A stretch of DNA of 7,090 nt, taken from contig JACDBF010000128.1 in assembly GCA_013695055.1 (NCBI GenBank), positions 1 to 7,090 of the forward strand, in the 5' to 3' direction. The translations under genes were made by a program, and so were the position numbers. Positions 1 to 6,040 of this stretch are shown piece by piece. Below the pieces are notes generated by a model. It made no database searches and was not told the DNA's origin. It saw only the letters and a list, made by a program, of their open reading frames with translations. Position 1 is the stretch's first letter; each line of letters starts with the position of its first letter. This DNA is from Actinomycetota bacterium (lineage in GTDB: Bacteria > Actinomycetota > CADDZG01 > WHSQ01).

Positions 1-2
1 GC

Positions 3-974
3 AGCGGTGTGATGGTGTCGGAGCTCTGTCTCGGGACCATGACCTTTGGCCGCGAGGTGGACGAAGACGGCACGAAGACCATGGTCGACCGCTTCATAGA
101 CGAAGGCGGCAACTTCATCGACACGGCGGATGTGTACTCTGCTGGCGTCTCGGAAGAGTTCACGGGCCGAGCCATCAAGAGCCGGCGCGACGACGTCGTT
201 CTCGCCACCAAGGTCAGATTCCCGATGGATGAAGGCCCGAACGACGTTGGAGTCTCCCGCAAACACGTCATGCAGGGTTGCGAGGCAAGCCTGCGGCGCC
301 TTGGCACCGATTACATCGACCTCTATCAGGTCCATTGCTGGGATCCCATCACGCCGTTAGAAGAGACGCTTTCTGCTCTCAGCAACCTCGTGCATCAAGG
401 AAAGGTGCGCTATCTGGGAGTGTCCAACTACAGCGGGTGGCAGATCATGAAAGCCGCCCACATCAGCGAGACCAAGGGTTTCGAAAGGTTCATAAGCCTG
501 CAACCTCAGTACTCGTTGGTCGAACGAAATATCGACTACGAAGTCGTGCCGGTGTGCCTCGACCAAGGCCTCGGCATTATTCCTTGGGGACCGCTCGGTG
601 GAGGCTTTTTGTCGGGTAAGTATCGCAAGGACGAGAAACCGCCGAAGGATTCTCGCATTGAACAAGCCAGCCCCGATATGGAGGAAGCCTGGGAGCGGCG
701 TGCGAATGAGCGCAACTGGAACATCATCGACGCAGTCGGCACGGTAGTGGAGGAAACCGGCAAAACCTATCCGCAGGTGGCGCTCAACTGGCTGCTGTCA
801 CGGCCCGGAGTCACCGCACCCATCATCGGCGCTCGCACCATGGAGCAGCTCGAGGACAATCTCGGCGCGGCGGGATGGAGACTCGACGATAAGCACATGC
901 AGAGACTCGACGAGGCCAGCGACTTGCCCGCTCTGTATCCGACCAGCTTCATCGACAAAGACGACACTCGGTAG
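3..974 (+). CDS. Aldo/keto reductase, 5'-truncated
   Basis: This encodes an NAD(P)H-dependent oxidoreductase of the aldo/keto reductase superfamily, a cytoplasmic TIM-barrel enzyme that interconverts carbonyls and alcohols. The frame is open to the left edge. The first codons read S-G-V-M-V-S-E-L-C-L-G-T-M-T-F-G, the usual N-terminal strand of this family ('GxSGLxVSxLxLGTMxFG'). The GTG at 9 and ATG at 12 are therefore internal codons, and about a dozen residues lie outside the window. Counting from Ser at base 3, the catalytic tetrad is visible: Asp40 and Tyr45 in IDTADVY, Lys70 in LATK, His111 in LYQVH. The C-terminal cofactor motif IIGARTMEQLEDNL is intact, and 323 residues are visible, close to full family length. 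The gene converges on the glucosidase gene. The natural substrate cannot be told from sequence; voltage-gated-channel-beta-like or general 'oxidoreductase' AKRs look alike. Family assignment is firm, specificity unknown. Confidence 0.93.
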   Translation, partial: SGVMVSELCLGTMTFGREVDEDGTKTMVDRFIDEGGNFIDTADVYSAGVSEEFTGRAIKSRRDDVVLATKVRFPMDEGPNDVGVSRKHVMQGCEASLRRLGTDYIDLYQVHCWDPITPLEETLSALSNLVHQGKVRYLGVSNYSGWQIMKAAHISETKGFERFISLQPQYSLVERNIDYEVVPVCLDQGLGIIPWGPLGGGFLSGKYRKDEKPPKDSRIEQASPDMEEAWERRANERNWNIIDAVGTVVEETGKTYPQVALNWLLSRPGVTAPIIGARTMEQLEDNLGAAGWRLDDKHMQRLDEASDLPALYPTSFIDKDDTR

Positions 975-983
975 CTCATCGGT

Positions 984-1002
984 TCCCCCGGGGGATCGGA
1001 AC
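984..1002. terminator. Possible weak bidirectional terminator between convergent genes
   Basis: The 27-base gap between two convergent stop codons holds a perfect 12-base palindrome, TCCCCCGGGGGA (984-995). It also allows an alternative stem pairing GTTCC (982-986) with GGAAC (998-1002). The position suits a shared terminator. No clear T-run follows on either strand, so an intrinsic terminator is not well supported. The last bases overlap the glucosidase stop codon. Confidence 0.2.
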
Positions 1003-2591
1003 TAGGTTTGGATGACCAAACCTTCCCAGGGTCCGACAGAAACCCGGTCTCCGATTCGGTCGCCGTCGCGATCCCTATTCGTCGACAGGGCGACCTCACC
1101 CGATAGATCTTCGAGCGTCACCTCTTGCGAAGAGAGGTTCAGAGCGACGGTGACGCGCTCACCCCGGCGCCACGCCCACACCCCTTGGGGGGTTTCCAGC
1201 GGCTCGTACGAGCCCGTTTGTAGATCGGGGCTCGAAGCGCGGAGCATGATCAAAGCGCGCGTGAGATGGAGCACGGATCGAGCTTCGTGGCGCTGGTCCG
1301 CTACGTTGCAGGCCCCCGCATCACCGATCGGCAGCCACGGAGTGGCTTCGGGAGTAGTGAAGCCGGCCCCTTTCTCCGGGGTCCATTGCATGGGCGTGCG
1401 GCATCCGTCGCGGCCCCTCGGTTCGGGCCAAAAACGCAGGCCCACCGGATCTCGCAACTGATCCTTGGTGAGCTCGGGCTCTACCATGCCGATCTCGTCC
1501 CCGTAGTAGAGAAACGGCGTCCCTCTGAGCGTAAGAAGCATCATGAGAGCACAGCGCGTTCTATCCTCGGCCCCCTCGCACCAACGCGTGCCGAGGCGGC
1601 CGACATCGTGATTGGACCCCGTCCACACCGGCCAGCTCTCCGGAAGGAGCAACGACTCAGTTTCGTCCACGACCTTCCGCAACGCGCCGCCATCGAGAGA
1701 AGCGAACACGAATGGAAAGTTGAACGCAAGGTTGAGCTCGTCGTTCCTCTCTCCGTAGAACGCGATCATCTTCCCGAGATCGAGCACGAAGGTCTCACCA
1801 ACGAGAATCCGCGGTGGATCGAACCGGTCGGACAGGGCTCTCCACCGTTGAATGACCTCGTGCGCTTCGGGGCGGTTCATGTTGTAGATGGGCTGCTGGC
1901 CGATCCGCCGAGCCCTCTCGTCTGTCTCGTCGTCGACCGGCAGGTTGTCCCTCAGCTCTCGATCCTTGATCATTGCGTGAGCGACATCAATCCGAAAGCC
2001 CGCTACTCCGCGATCGAACCAGAAACGCAGAATGTCGTCGAACTCCTCCCTCACTTGGTCGTTCCACCAATTCAGATCAGGTTGGTGTCGCAGGAAGTTA
2101 TGCAAGTAATACTGACCGCTAGCCTCGTCGAGCTCCCACGCCGATTCGCCGCCGAAGACGCTCAACCAATTATTGGGCGGGCCCCCTTCTTTGGGGTCCG
2201 CCCACACATAGAGATCGCGATAGCGCGCGGTGCGACTTCCAATGGCGTCACGAAACCAGGGGTGCTGATCGCTCGTGTGATTGGGCACGAGGTCGAAGAG
2301 AATCCGAATGTCTCTCTGACCCGCCTCTGCCACGAGCTCATCGACGTCCTCCAGCGTCCCCAGCTCGGGGTCGACGGCCTTGTAGTCGGAGACGTCATAA
2401 CCCCAGTCCATGTTCGGAGAAGGCATCACCGGATTGATCCACAAGCCGTCGATCCCCAGCCAGCCAAGGTGATCGAGGCGCTCGATGATCCCGCGCAGGT
2501 CGCCTATGCCATCCCCGTTGCTGTCGGAGAACGAACGAGGATAGATCTGATACAGAACCCCGTCGCGCCACCACACTTTGTCGGCAGGCAT
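1002..2591 (-). CDS. GH13 alpha-glucosidase (oligo-1,6-glucosidase / AglA-like)
   Basis: This is a cytoplasmic retaining glycoside hydrolase that would release glucose from imported alpha-glucosides such as maltose or isomalto-oligosaccharides. It has 529 residues, normal for the family. Numbering from the ATG at 2591, the conserved GH13 regions are all present: DLVPNH (about 100-105), GFRID with nucleophile Asp202, VGETF with acid/base Glu266, and SNHD with His328-Asp329. QPDLN (about 170-174) is the mark of the oligo-1,6-glucosidase group. An N-terminal DSNGDGIGD loop is the known metal-binding loop of such enzymes, and no signal peptide is seen. The ATG is preferred to an in-frame TTG two codons upstream because AGAAGGG (2600-2606) lies 8 bases from the ATG but only 2 from the TTG. 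It is the last gene of the transport operon, 92 bases after the MalG-type permease. Val follows the nucleophile, which hints at alpha-1,6 preference. The exact specificity (GH13_30-type glucosidase, sucrose or trehalose hydrolysis) is open. Confidence 0.93.
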   Translation of the reverse strand: MPADKVWWRDGVLYQIYPRSFSDSNGDGIGDLRGIIERLDHLGWLGIDGLWINPVMPSPNMDWGYDVSDYKAVDPELGTLEDVDELVAEAGQRDIRILFDLVPNHTSDQHPWFRDAIGSRTARYRDLYVWADPKEGGPPNNWLSVFGGESAWELDEASGQYYLHNFLRHQPDLNWWNDQVREEFDDILRFWFDRGVAGFRIDVAHAMIKDRELRDNLPVDDETDERARRIGQQPIYNMNRPEAHEVIQRWRALSDRFDPPRILVGETFVLDLGKMIAFYGERNDELNLAFNFPFVFASLDGGALRKVVDETESLLLPESWPVWTGSNHDVGRLGTRWCEGAEDRTRCALMMLLTLRGTPFLYYGDEIGMVEPELTKDQLRDPVGLRFWPEPRGRDGCRTPMQWTPEKGAGFTTPEATPWLPIGDAGACNVADQRHEARSVLHLTRALIMLRASSPDLQTGSYEPLETPQGVWAWRRGERVTVALNLSSQEVTLEDLSGEVALSTNRDRDGDRIGDRVSVGPWEGLVIQT

Positions 2592-2599
2592 CGTCAAAT

Positions 2600-2606
2600 C
2601 CCTTCT
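2600..2606 (-). promoter_or_regulatory. Ribosome binding site of the alpha-glucosidase
   Basis: AGAAGGG on the minus strand ends 8 bases before the ATG at 2591, and decides for that ATG over the TTG at 2597. It is part of a 14-base block that recurs upstream of the first permease gene. Confidence 0.6.
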
Positions 2607-2650
2607 TTCGAGTATGGATGCGTTCGCGCGACAGGAGGAAGCGGGCGCGA

Positions 2651-2656
2651 CTTATA
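2651..2656 (-). promoter_or_regulatory. Possible internal -10 element in the permease-glucosidase gap
   Basis: The 92-base gap (2592-2683) is the longest inside the operon. On the minus strand it contains TATAAG, about 60 bases before the glucosidase ATG. No recognisable -35 element is present. The element lies within the loop of a possible hairpin formed by GGGCGC and GCGCCC (2643-2648 with 2672-2677). It could be an internal promoter or only an AT-rich loop. Confidence 0.15.
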
Positions 2657-2683
2657 AAGCTTGTCCCACGTGCGCCCCGGCAC

Positions 2684-3580
2684 TTATCCCTTGGTAGCGC
2701 CTGCAGTCAGTCCGGACACAATCTTTCGTTGAAAGAACAGCACGAGGATCACGAGCGGCAACGTGAGAACCAGCGCGGCCGCCGCCTGCGCCCCGTAATC
2801 CGTCGTATAGGTAGTGGCGAACTGCGGAATCACGACGGTCGCCGGCTGCGCCTGTTGATCGAGCGTCAAGGTGTTGGCGAACAAGAACTCGTTCCACGCA
2901 TAAATGAACGTGAGCAGGCCGGTAGTGACGATGCCGGGTATGGACAAAGGGACGGTCACTCTAAAGAACGCCTGCCAAATGTTGGCCCCATCGACCTTGG
3001 CCGCGTCTTCGAGATCCTCGGGCAACTCACGGAAATAGGCAACGAGCAGATAGACGGTCAACGGCAAGGCGAAGAGCACGTCTGGGATGATGACGGCCCA
3101 GTAGGTATTGATGAGGCCGGCTTTCTGAAACTGCAGGAACAGCGGAGCGATAATGGCGACTGCCGGGAAAAAGCTGATCGCCAGCACCAAACTAAGCACG
3201 GGTCGCCGGGCAAAGAACTCGATCCGCGCGAGCGCGTAGGCGGCCATCGACCCGATGGTGAGACAGATAATCGTCGTGATACCCGCTATCACCAAGGTGT
3301 TTGCGAGGCCCGCCCTAAAAATGGGGTCAATGAACACGGTCTGGAAGTTCTCGGGGCATGGGAACTTGATGCCGCCGACAAGCGGGCACTTACCGGCCGT
3401 CAAAGACTTCAGCGTCACGCTCTCGGGCCAGAATGTCGGAGGGGACGCAAACAACTCCGTGTCGCTCACGAGGCTCATCTTGAGAACCCACAGCAGCGGG
3501 AACAAGGTCAAGAAAGCAAAGATCAAAACCACCGTATAAAAGCCGATCGCGTGCGCTGGGGTCTTAAAGCCTTTGTTCAT
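2684..3580 (-). CDS. ABC sugar transporter permease, MalG/UgpE type
   Basis: This is an inner-membrane subunit of a carbohydrate ABC importer (CUT1 class), pairing with the permease encoded just upstream. It has 298 residues and about six hydrophobic segments, near residues 12-36, 92-116, 127-150, 160-182, 214-234 and 265-284. The cytoplasmic EAA loop, which docks on the ATPase, is seen as EDAAKVDGA...VTVP (about 191-211), together with the common YALAR motif. There are two adjacent ATGs, at 3583 and 3580. AGGAGG (3585-3590) is 1 base from the first and 4 from the second, so the second is chosen; the first would add one Met. The start overlaps the stop of the preceding gene, a sign of translational coupling. 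The loop after the first membrane segment is longer than usual and holds two cysteines (Cys65 and Cys75). Family is firm; the sugar is inferred from the linked glucosidase. Confidence 0.93.
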   Translation of the reverse strand: MNKGFKTPAHAIGFYTVVLIFAFLTLFPLLWVLKMSLVSDTELFASPPTFWPESVTLKSLTAGKCPLVGGIKFPCPENFQTVFIDPIFRAGLANTLVIAGITTIICLTIGSMAAYALARIEFFARRPVLSLVLAISFFPAVAIIAPLFLQFQKAGLINTYWAVIIPDVLFALPLTVYLLVAYFRELPEDLEDAAKVDGANIWQAFFRVTVPLSIPGIVTTGLLTFIYAWNEFLFANTLTLDQQAQPATVVIPQFATTYTTDYGAQAAAALVLTLPLVILVLFFQRKIVSGLTAGATKG

Positions 3581-4521
3581 CATGCCTCCTGTGCGCGCGT
3601 GCCGAGCAACTTGATAAAGCCAAACGCAATCGCCAGCGAGCTCAGAAACACGAGTACCGCGGCCGCGTTGCCGACCGAGAGATTCAGCTGGCTGATCCTC
3701 ACGAACTTGTACGTGTAAACGGACAGGGAATCGAGCTGGCGGTCGGTCATCGACCAGAACAGGTCATAGACGCGCCACGCATCCAGAGTCCGAAACAAGA
3801 GCGCCACCAGGATGGCCGGCTTGAGCAAGGGCATCGTCACTTTGGTGAACTGCTGCCATTTGGTTGCGCCGTCGACGCGAGCCGCTTCGTAGACGTCGCC
3901 CGGAATCACTTGCAACCCGGCCAAGAGCAGCAAGGCCACAAAGGGTGTGGTCTTCCAGACATCGGAGACGACGGCGCCCAGCAGAACGGCGGTGCTGTTG
4001 GCGAGAATGGGGCCGGTGACCAAACCGAGCTGATCGGCGAGATAGGCGAAGATACCGACCTGGTCGGTGTACATCAGGCGCCACATGATGCCCGACACGA
4101 CCGTCGGAAAGGCCCACGGGACGATCGCTATCGCCCGGGCCGCGCCCTGTCCCACAAACCCGCGATTGAGAACCACGGCGATCGTCAAGCCCAGCGCGAA
4201 TTCGAGTCCGACGCTCGCAACGGTGAAAACGACCGTATTGATGGCCGCTCCCCAAAACCCGGAGTCGGTGAACAGCGTGACGTAGTTGTCGAGCCAGATG
4301 AAGGTCTGGCCGTTTGGCAGGACCCTCCAGAAGCTCAGATAGATCGCGTACAGAATGGGCCCTGCGGCGATCAGAAGGACTACCAGCAGGGTGGGAAGGA
4401 TCATCCAGTACGCGGTGCGCTTCTCTGGATCGGTGAACTCGCCCCTGATAGACCGCCACGCGCCCGAGACGACTCCCGTTTGCTGCCGTTTCCGAAGCCC
4501 TGTTTCCGATGCGACGCTCAT
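3580..4521 (-). CDS. ABC sugar transporter permease, MalF/UgpA type
   Basis: This is the first of two membrane-spanning subunits of the CUT1-type importer. It has 313 residues, with a charged N-terminal tail of about 35 residues. Hydrophobic segments lie near 38-62, 95-118, 128-150, 178-205, 235-255 and 285-305. The EAA loop reads YEAARVDGA...VTMP (about 211-231), preceded by the typical IPGD. It lacks the large extra periplasmic domain of E. coli MalF and so is of the shorter UgpA/MsmF form. The ATG at 4521 is preceded by AGAAGGG at 4533-4539, a slightly long spacing of 11 bases. It follows the binding-protein gene by 27 bases, and its TGA overlaps the next permease start. The imported sugar is inferred from context to be an alpha-glucoside. 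Confidence 0.93.
   Translation of the reverse strand: MSVASETGLRKRQQTGVVSGAWRSIRGEFTDPEKRTAYWMILPTLLVVLLIAAGPILYAIYLSFWRVLPNGQTFIWLDNYVTLFTDSGFWGAAINTVVFTVASVGLEFALGLTIAVVLNRGFVGQGAARAIAIVPWAFPTVVSGIMWRLMYTDQVGIFAYLADQLGLVTGPILANSTAVLLGAVVSDVWKTTPFVALLLLAGLQVIPGDVYEAARVDGATKWQQFTKVTMPLLKPAILVALLFRTLDAWRVYDLFWSMTDRQLDSLSVYTYKFVRISQLNLSVGNAAAVLVFLSSLAIAFGFIKLLGTRAQEA
3585..3590 (-). promoter_or_regulatory. Strong ribosome binding site of the MalG-type permease
   Basis: A perfect AGGAGG lies on the minus strand inside the last codons of the upstream permease gene. It sits 1 base from the ATG at 3583 and 4 bases from the ATG at 3580, favouring the latter. Confidence 0.6.
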
Positions 4522-4548
4522 GGAGTATCGATCCCTTCTGTCGAAGCT

Positions 4549-5895
4549 TTACTCGCCGACATTGAAGACGTTCTCGGCGGCAGAAGCTATGCGGCTGAGC
4601 TTCTTGTCTAGCTCGGCAGTAGCTTCTTCCGGCGTCACATCTCCCTTGATCGTGTCGTTGAAGCTTTGTGCCATGTCGAGCGACATGTCCGAGTAGAAGG
4701 GATTGACGCTGGGACGCGGCCTGGTGCTTGCGAACGACGACTTCGCAAGCTCCATGACGGGCTGCTCCTTGAGAAGCTTCTTGTCCTCGAACAAGCTCTT
4801 ACGAGGGGGAAGGAAACCCGCGTCGATCGCAAACGTCTTCTGTATCTCGGGCCGGATCATCCATTGAATGAACTCCCAGGCCTCGTCCTTCTTATCGGAG
4901 AAGGCGTTGATGCAAAAGTCCCAGCCCCCCAGACAAGCGAAGCCTTCGTCGTCCGGGTTGGTCGTGGGCAGGTGGGCGACCCCCACCCACTCGGGCTTGA
5001 GCGACGATCCGGCCGCCTTGCCGCCGGTTGCGATCGAGTAGCCGAACGGCCAGTTGCGATTGAAGACGGCGTCTCCCTGGATGAAGGGCGTGAGGGACTC
5101 GAGCTCCTTGTAGGTCGCAGAGGCCACGGTCGCCACTCCCGACAGAACGTTATCCTGAGCGGTCTTATAGCCCAGCACCGCTCCTTCTTCGCCGATCAGG
5201 ACCTTGCTGGGATCATCTTCCGCCAGGACGTCGCCGCCGGCGTTCCAGATGTACTCGCATTGGTTGCATACTCCGCCTTCATACTCCGCCCCCTGGAAAG
5301 TGAACCCGTATTTCAAGCCCTCGTCGGCCTGGATCTTTCGGGCCTGCATCAGCATCTCTTCCCACGTCTTCGGCGGCTGGAAGTTAGCCTTGTCGAGCAG
5401 GTCTTTGCGATAGTAGAGGAGCCCCGCGTCCGAGTACCAGGGAACGCCGTAAATCTTGCCCTGGTACATGGAGGTTTCGATGGTCGAGGCTAAGAAGTCA
5501 CTCTGCATCTCCTCGGTGAAGCGATCGCTTAGATCCTCGATCCATTCGTTGGCCGCAAACTGAGCCGGCCAGATGACATCTGCACCGATGACATCGGCTT
5601 CGCCGCCGCCCACTTGGAACTGGGTTCTCATCTTGTCGAAGTAAAGCCCCGTGTCGGCCGACGCGACCTCCCACTTGACGGTGAAGGGGTGGTCCTCCTT
5701 GTTGAACGTGTCGATGGCCTTCTGGAGAGTCCCGCTCGTGTCGGGGCCCTTGGTCAGAACCAAGGTGTTCGGCCCGGCAGTCGAAGCCGACTTGAAACCG
5801 GAAGCCAGATCCTTGCAGCCCCCGAGGAGCGTGGCGCCCGCTATGCCCGCTCCCGACAGCTTCAAGAACTCCCTGCGTGATACCCCCCGGCGCAT
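4549..5895 (-). CDS. ABC sugar transporter substrate-binding lipoprotein, Tat-type signal
   Basis: This is the extracytoplasmic sugar receptor of the importer, of the bacterial family 1 solute-binding proteins. It has 448 residues. The N-terminus has a twin-arginine motif SRREFLK (6-12), then a hydrophobic stretch and the lipobox LGGC, predicting lipid attachment at Cys27. Export in folded form through Tat followed by membrane anchoring is expected. Family hallmarks are YYRKDLL (161-167) followed by the PPKTWEE segment, NRNWPFGY (279-286) and a C-terminal GFLPPRKSLF. The mature part has four further cysteines (210, 213, 321, 328), two of them as CNQC. The ATG at 5895 has GGAGG 7 bases upstream (5903-5907) and places the signal directly at the N-terminus. 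It is the first gene of the operon, as expected for the highly expressed receptor. The ligand is probably a maltose- or other alpha-glucoside-type sugar, inferred from the GH13 gene. Confidence 0.93.
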   Translation of the reverse strand: MRRGVSRREFLKLSGAGIAGATLLGGCKDLASGFKSASTAGPNTLVLTKGPDTSGTLQKAIDTFNKEDHPFTVKWEVASADTGLYFDKMRTQFQVGGGEADVIGADVIWPAQFAANEWIEDLSDRFTEEMQSDFLASTIETSMYQGKIYGVPWYSDAGLLYYRKDLLDKANFQPPKTWEEMLMQARKIQADEGLKYGFTFQGAEYEGGVCNQCEYIWNAGGDVLAEDDPSKVLIGEEGAVLGYKTAQDNVLSGVATVASATYKELESLTPFIQGDAVFNRNWPFGYSIATGGKAAGSSLKPEWVGVAHLPTTNPDDEGFACLGGWDFCINAFSDKKDEAWEFIQWMIRPEIQKTFAIDAGFLPPRKSLFEDKKLLKEQPVMELAKSSFASTRPRPSVNPFYSDMSLDMAQSFNDTIKGDVTPEEATAELDKKLSRIASAAENVFNVGE

Positions 5896-5902
5896 GCAGC
5901 CC

Positions 5903-5907
5903 CCTCC
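5903..5907 (-). promoter_or_regulatory. Ribosome binding site of the binding-protein gene
   Basis: GGAGG within a longer purine run (GGGGGAGGGG) on the minus strand lies 7 bases before the ATG at 5895. Confidence 0.65.
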
Positions 5908-5924
5908 CCCTGTCGGCGTCCGCT

Positions 5925-5952
5925 ATCGAGCCGGTCCCCCGGATCGAGCCGG
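5925..5952. repeat. Two 10-base direct repeats upstream of the transport operon
   Basis: ATCGAGCCGG occurs at 5925-5934 and again at 5943-5952, 18 bases apart start to start, in the untranslated leader of the binding-protein gene. The spacing is near two helical turns, which would place both copies on the same DNA face. They could be binding sites for a regulator of the sugar operon, but no regulator gene is in the window. Confidence 0.35.
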
Positions 5953-5965
5953 ATTGACGTTGGGA

Positions 5966-5971
5966 AGTCTA
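5966..5971 (-). promoter_or_regulatory. Possible -10 element of the sugar operon promoter
   Basis: TAGACT on the minus strand fits the loose TAnnnT -10 pattern. It has a poor -35 candidate, TGTGAC (5988-5993), 16 bases upstream. It would give a 5' leader of roughly 60 bases containing the direct repeats. Weakly supported. Confidence 0.2.
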
Positions 5972-5977
5972 CCTCTG

Positions 5978-5985
5978 AGGGGAGG
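5978..5985 (+). promoter_or_regulatory. Ribosome binding site of a possible leader ORF
   Basis: AGGGGAGG, with GGAGG at 5981-5985, lies 7 bases before the ATG at 5993. It is the best ribosome binding site on the plus strand of the divergent region. It is not correctly placed for the phosphoesterase GTG at 6037. Confidence 0.35.
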
Positions 5986-5992
5986 CCGTCAC

Positions 5993-6040
5993 ATGGCCCG
6001 CGGCGGGCCCGTGATGAGTCCTCCTAAGATCGTCGGGTGA
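5993..6040 (+). CDS. Possible 15-residue leader peptide overlapping the phosphoesterase start
   Basis: A short ORF encodes MARGGPVMSPPKIVG. It has a near-ideal ribosome binding site 7 bases upstream. It ends in TGA at 6038-6040, which overlaps the phosphoesterase GTG (6037-6039) as GTGA, the arrangement typical of translational coupling. The coding stretch includes a GC inverted repeat (5995-6009) and a Pro-Pro-Lys run that could slow ribosomes. The phosphoesterase itself has no proper ribosome binding site, which such coupling would explain. The competing explanation is a leaderless phosphoesterase mRNA. The peptide has no recognisable family, and the match could be chance. Confidence 0.35.
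   Translation: MARGGPVMSPPKIVG
5995..6009. repeat. GC inverted repeat in the divergent promoter region
   Basis: GGCCCGC and GCGGGCC flank a single central G, giving a perfect 7-base inverted repeat. As RNA it can fold as GGCCC-GCGGC-GGGCC, a 5-base-pair stem with a 5-base loop. It may be an operator shared by the divergent genes or an RNA hairpin ahead of the phosphoesterase start. There is no T-run, so it is not an intrinsic terminator. Confidence 0.4.
6025..6030 (+). promoter_or_regulatory. Possible -10 element for a leaderless phosphoesterase mRNA
   Basis: TAAGAT fits TAnnnT and ends 6 bases before the GTG at 6037. This is the spacing known for leaderless genes in Actinobacteria and some other phyla. 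No -35 element is evident. It is an alternative to the leader-ORF coupling explanation. Confidence 0.3.

Noticed and set aside
9..14. GTG at 9 or ATG at 12 as the true start of the reductase
   Set aside because: The upstream codons Ser-Gly continue the conserved N-terminal motif in frame to the window edge, so the start is outside.
984..995. TCCCCCGGGGGA as a clear intrinsic terminator
   Set aside because: A loopless palindrome cannot form a full hairpin and no T-run follows on either strand; kept only as a weak candidate.
1035..1070. DRDGDRIGD near the glucosidase C-terminus as an EF-hand-like calcium loop
   Set aside because: It falls in the last strands of domain C, where related glucosidases have a similar ST-x-DR-x-GE-x-x-G segment; no EF-hand helices flank it.
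1266..2657. A 463-codon open frame on the plus strand opposite the alpha-glucosidase
   Set aside because: It is antisense to a gene with full GH13 motifs, has no recognisable protein features, and long antisense frames are common in GC-rich DNA.
2618..3718. A 366-codon plus-strand frame opposite the MalG-type permease
   Set aside because: The translation is low-complexity and charged (Arg, Glu, Gln, Gly), as expected from reading membrane-protein codons backwards.
3910..4611. A 233-codon plus-strand frame opposite the MalF-type permease
   Set aside because: It is antisense to a gene with clear EAA motif and membrane segments, and no domain is seen in it.
4666..5493. A 275-codon plus-strand frame opposite the binding-protein gene
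   Set aside because: It lies wholly antisense to a well-supported gene and has no motif or ribosome binding site.
5651..6040. A 129-codon plus-strand frame spanning the 5' end of the binding-protein gene
   Set aside because: Most of it is antisense to the signal peptide region; only its last 15 codons, with their own ribosome binding site, deserve attention.
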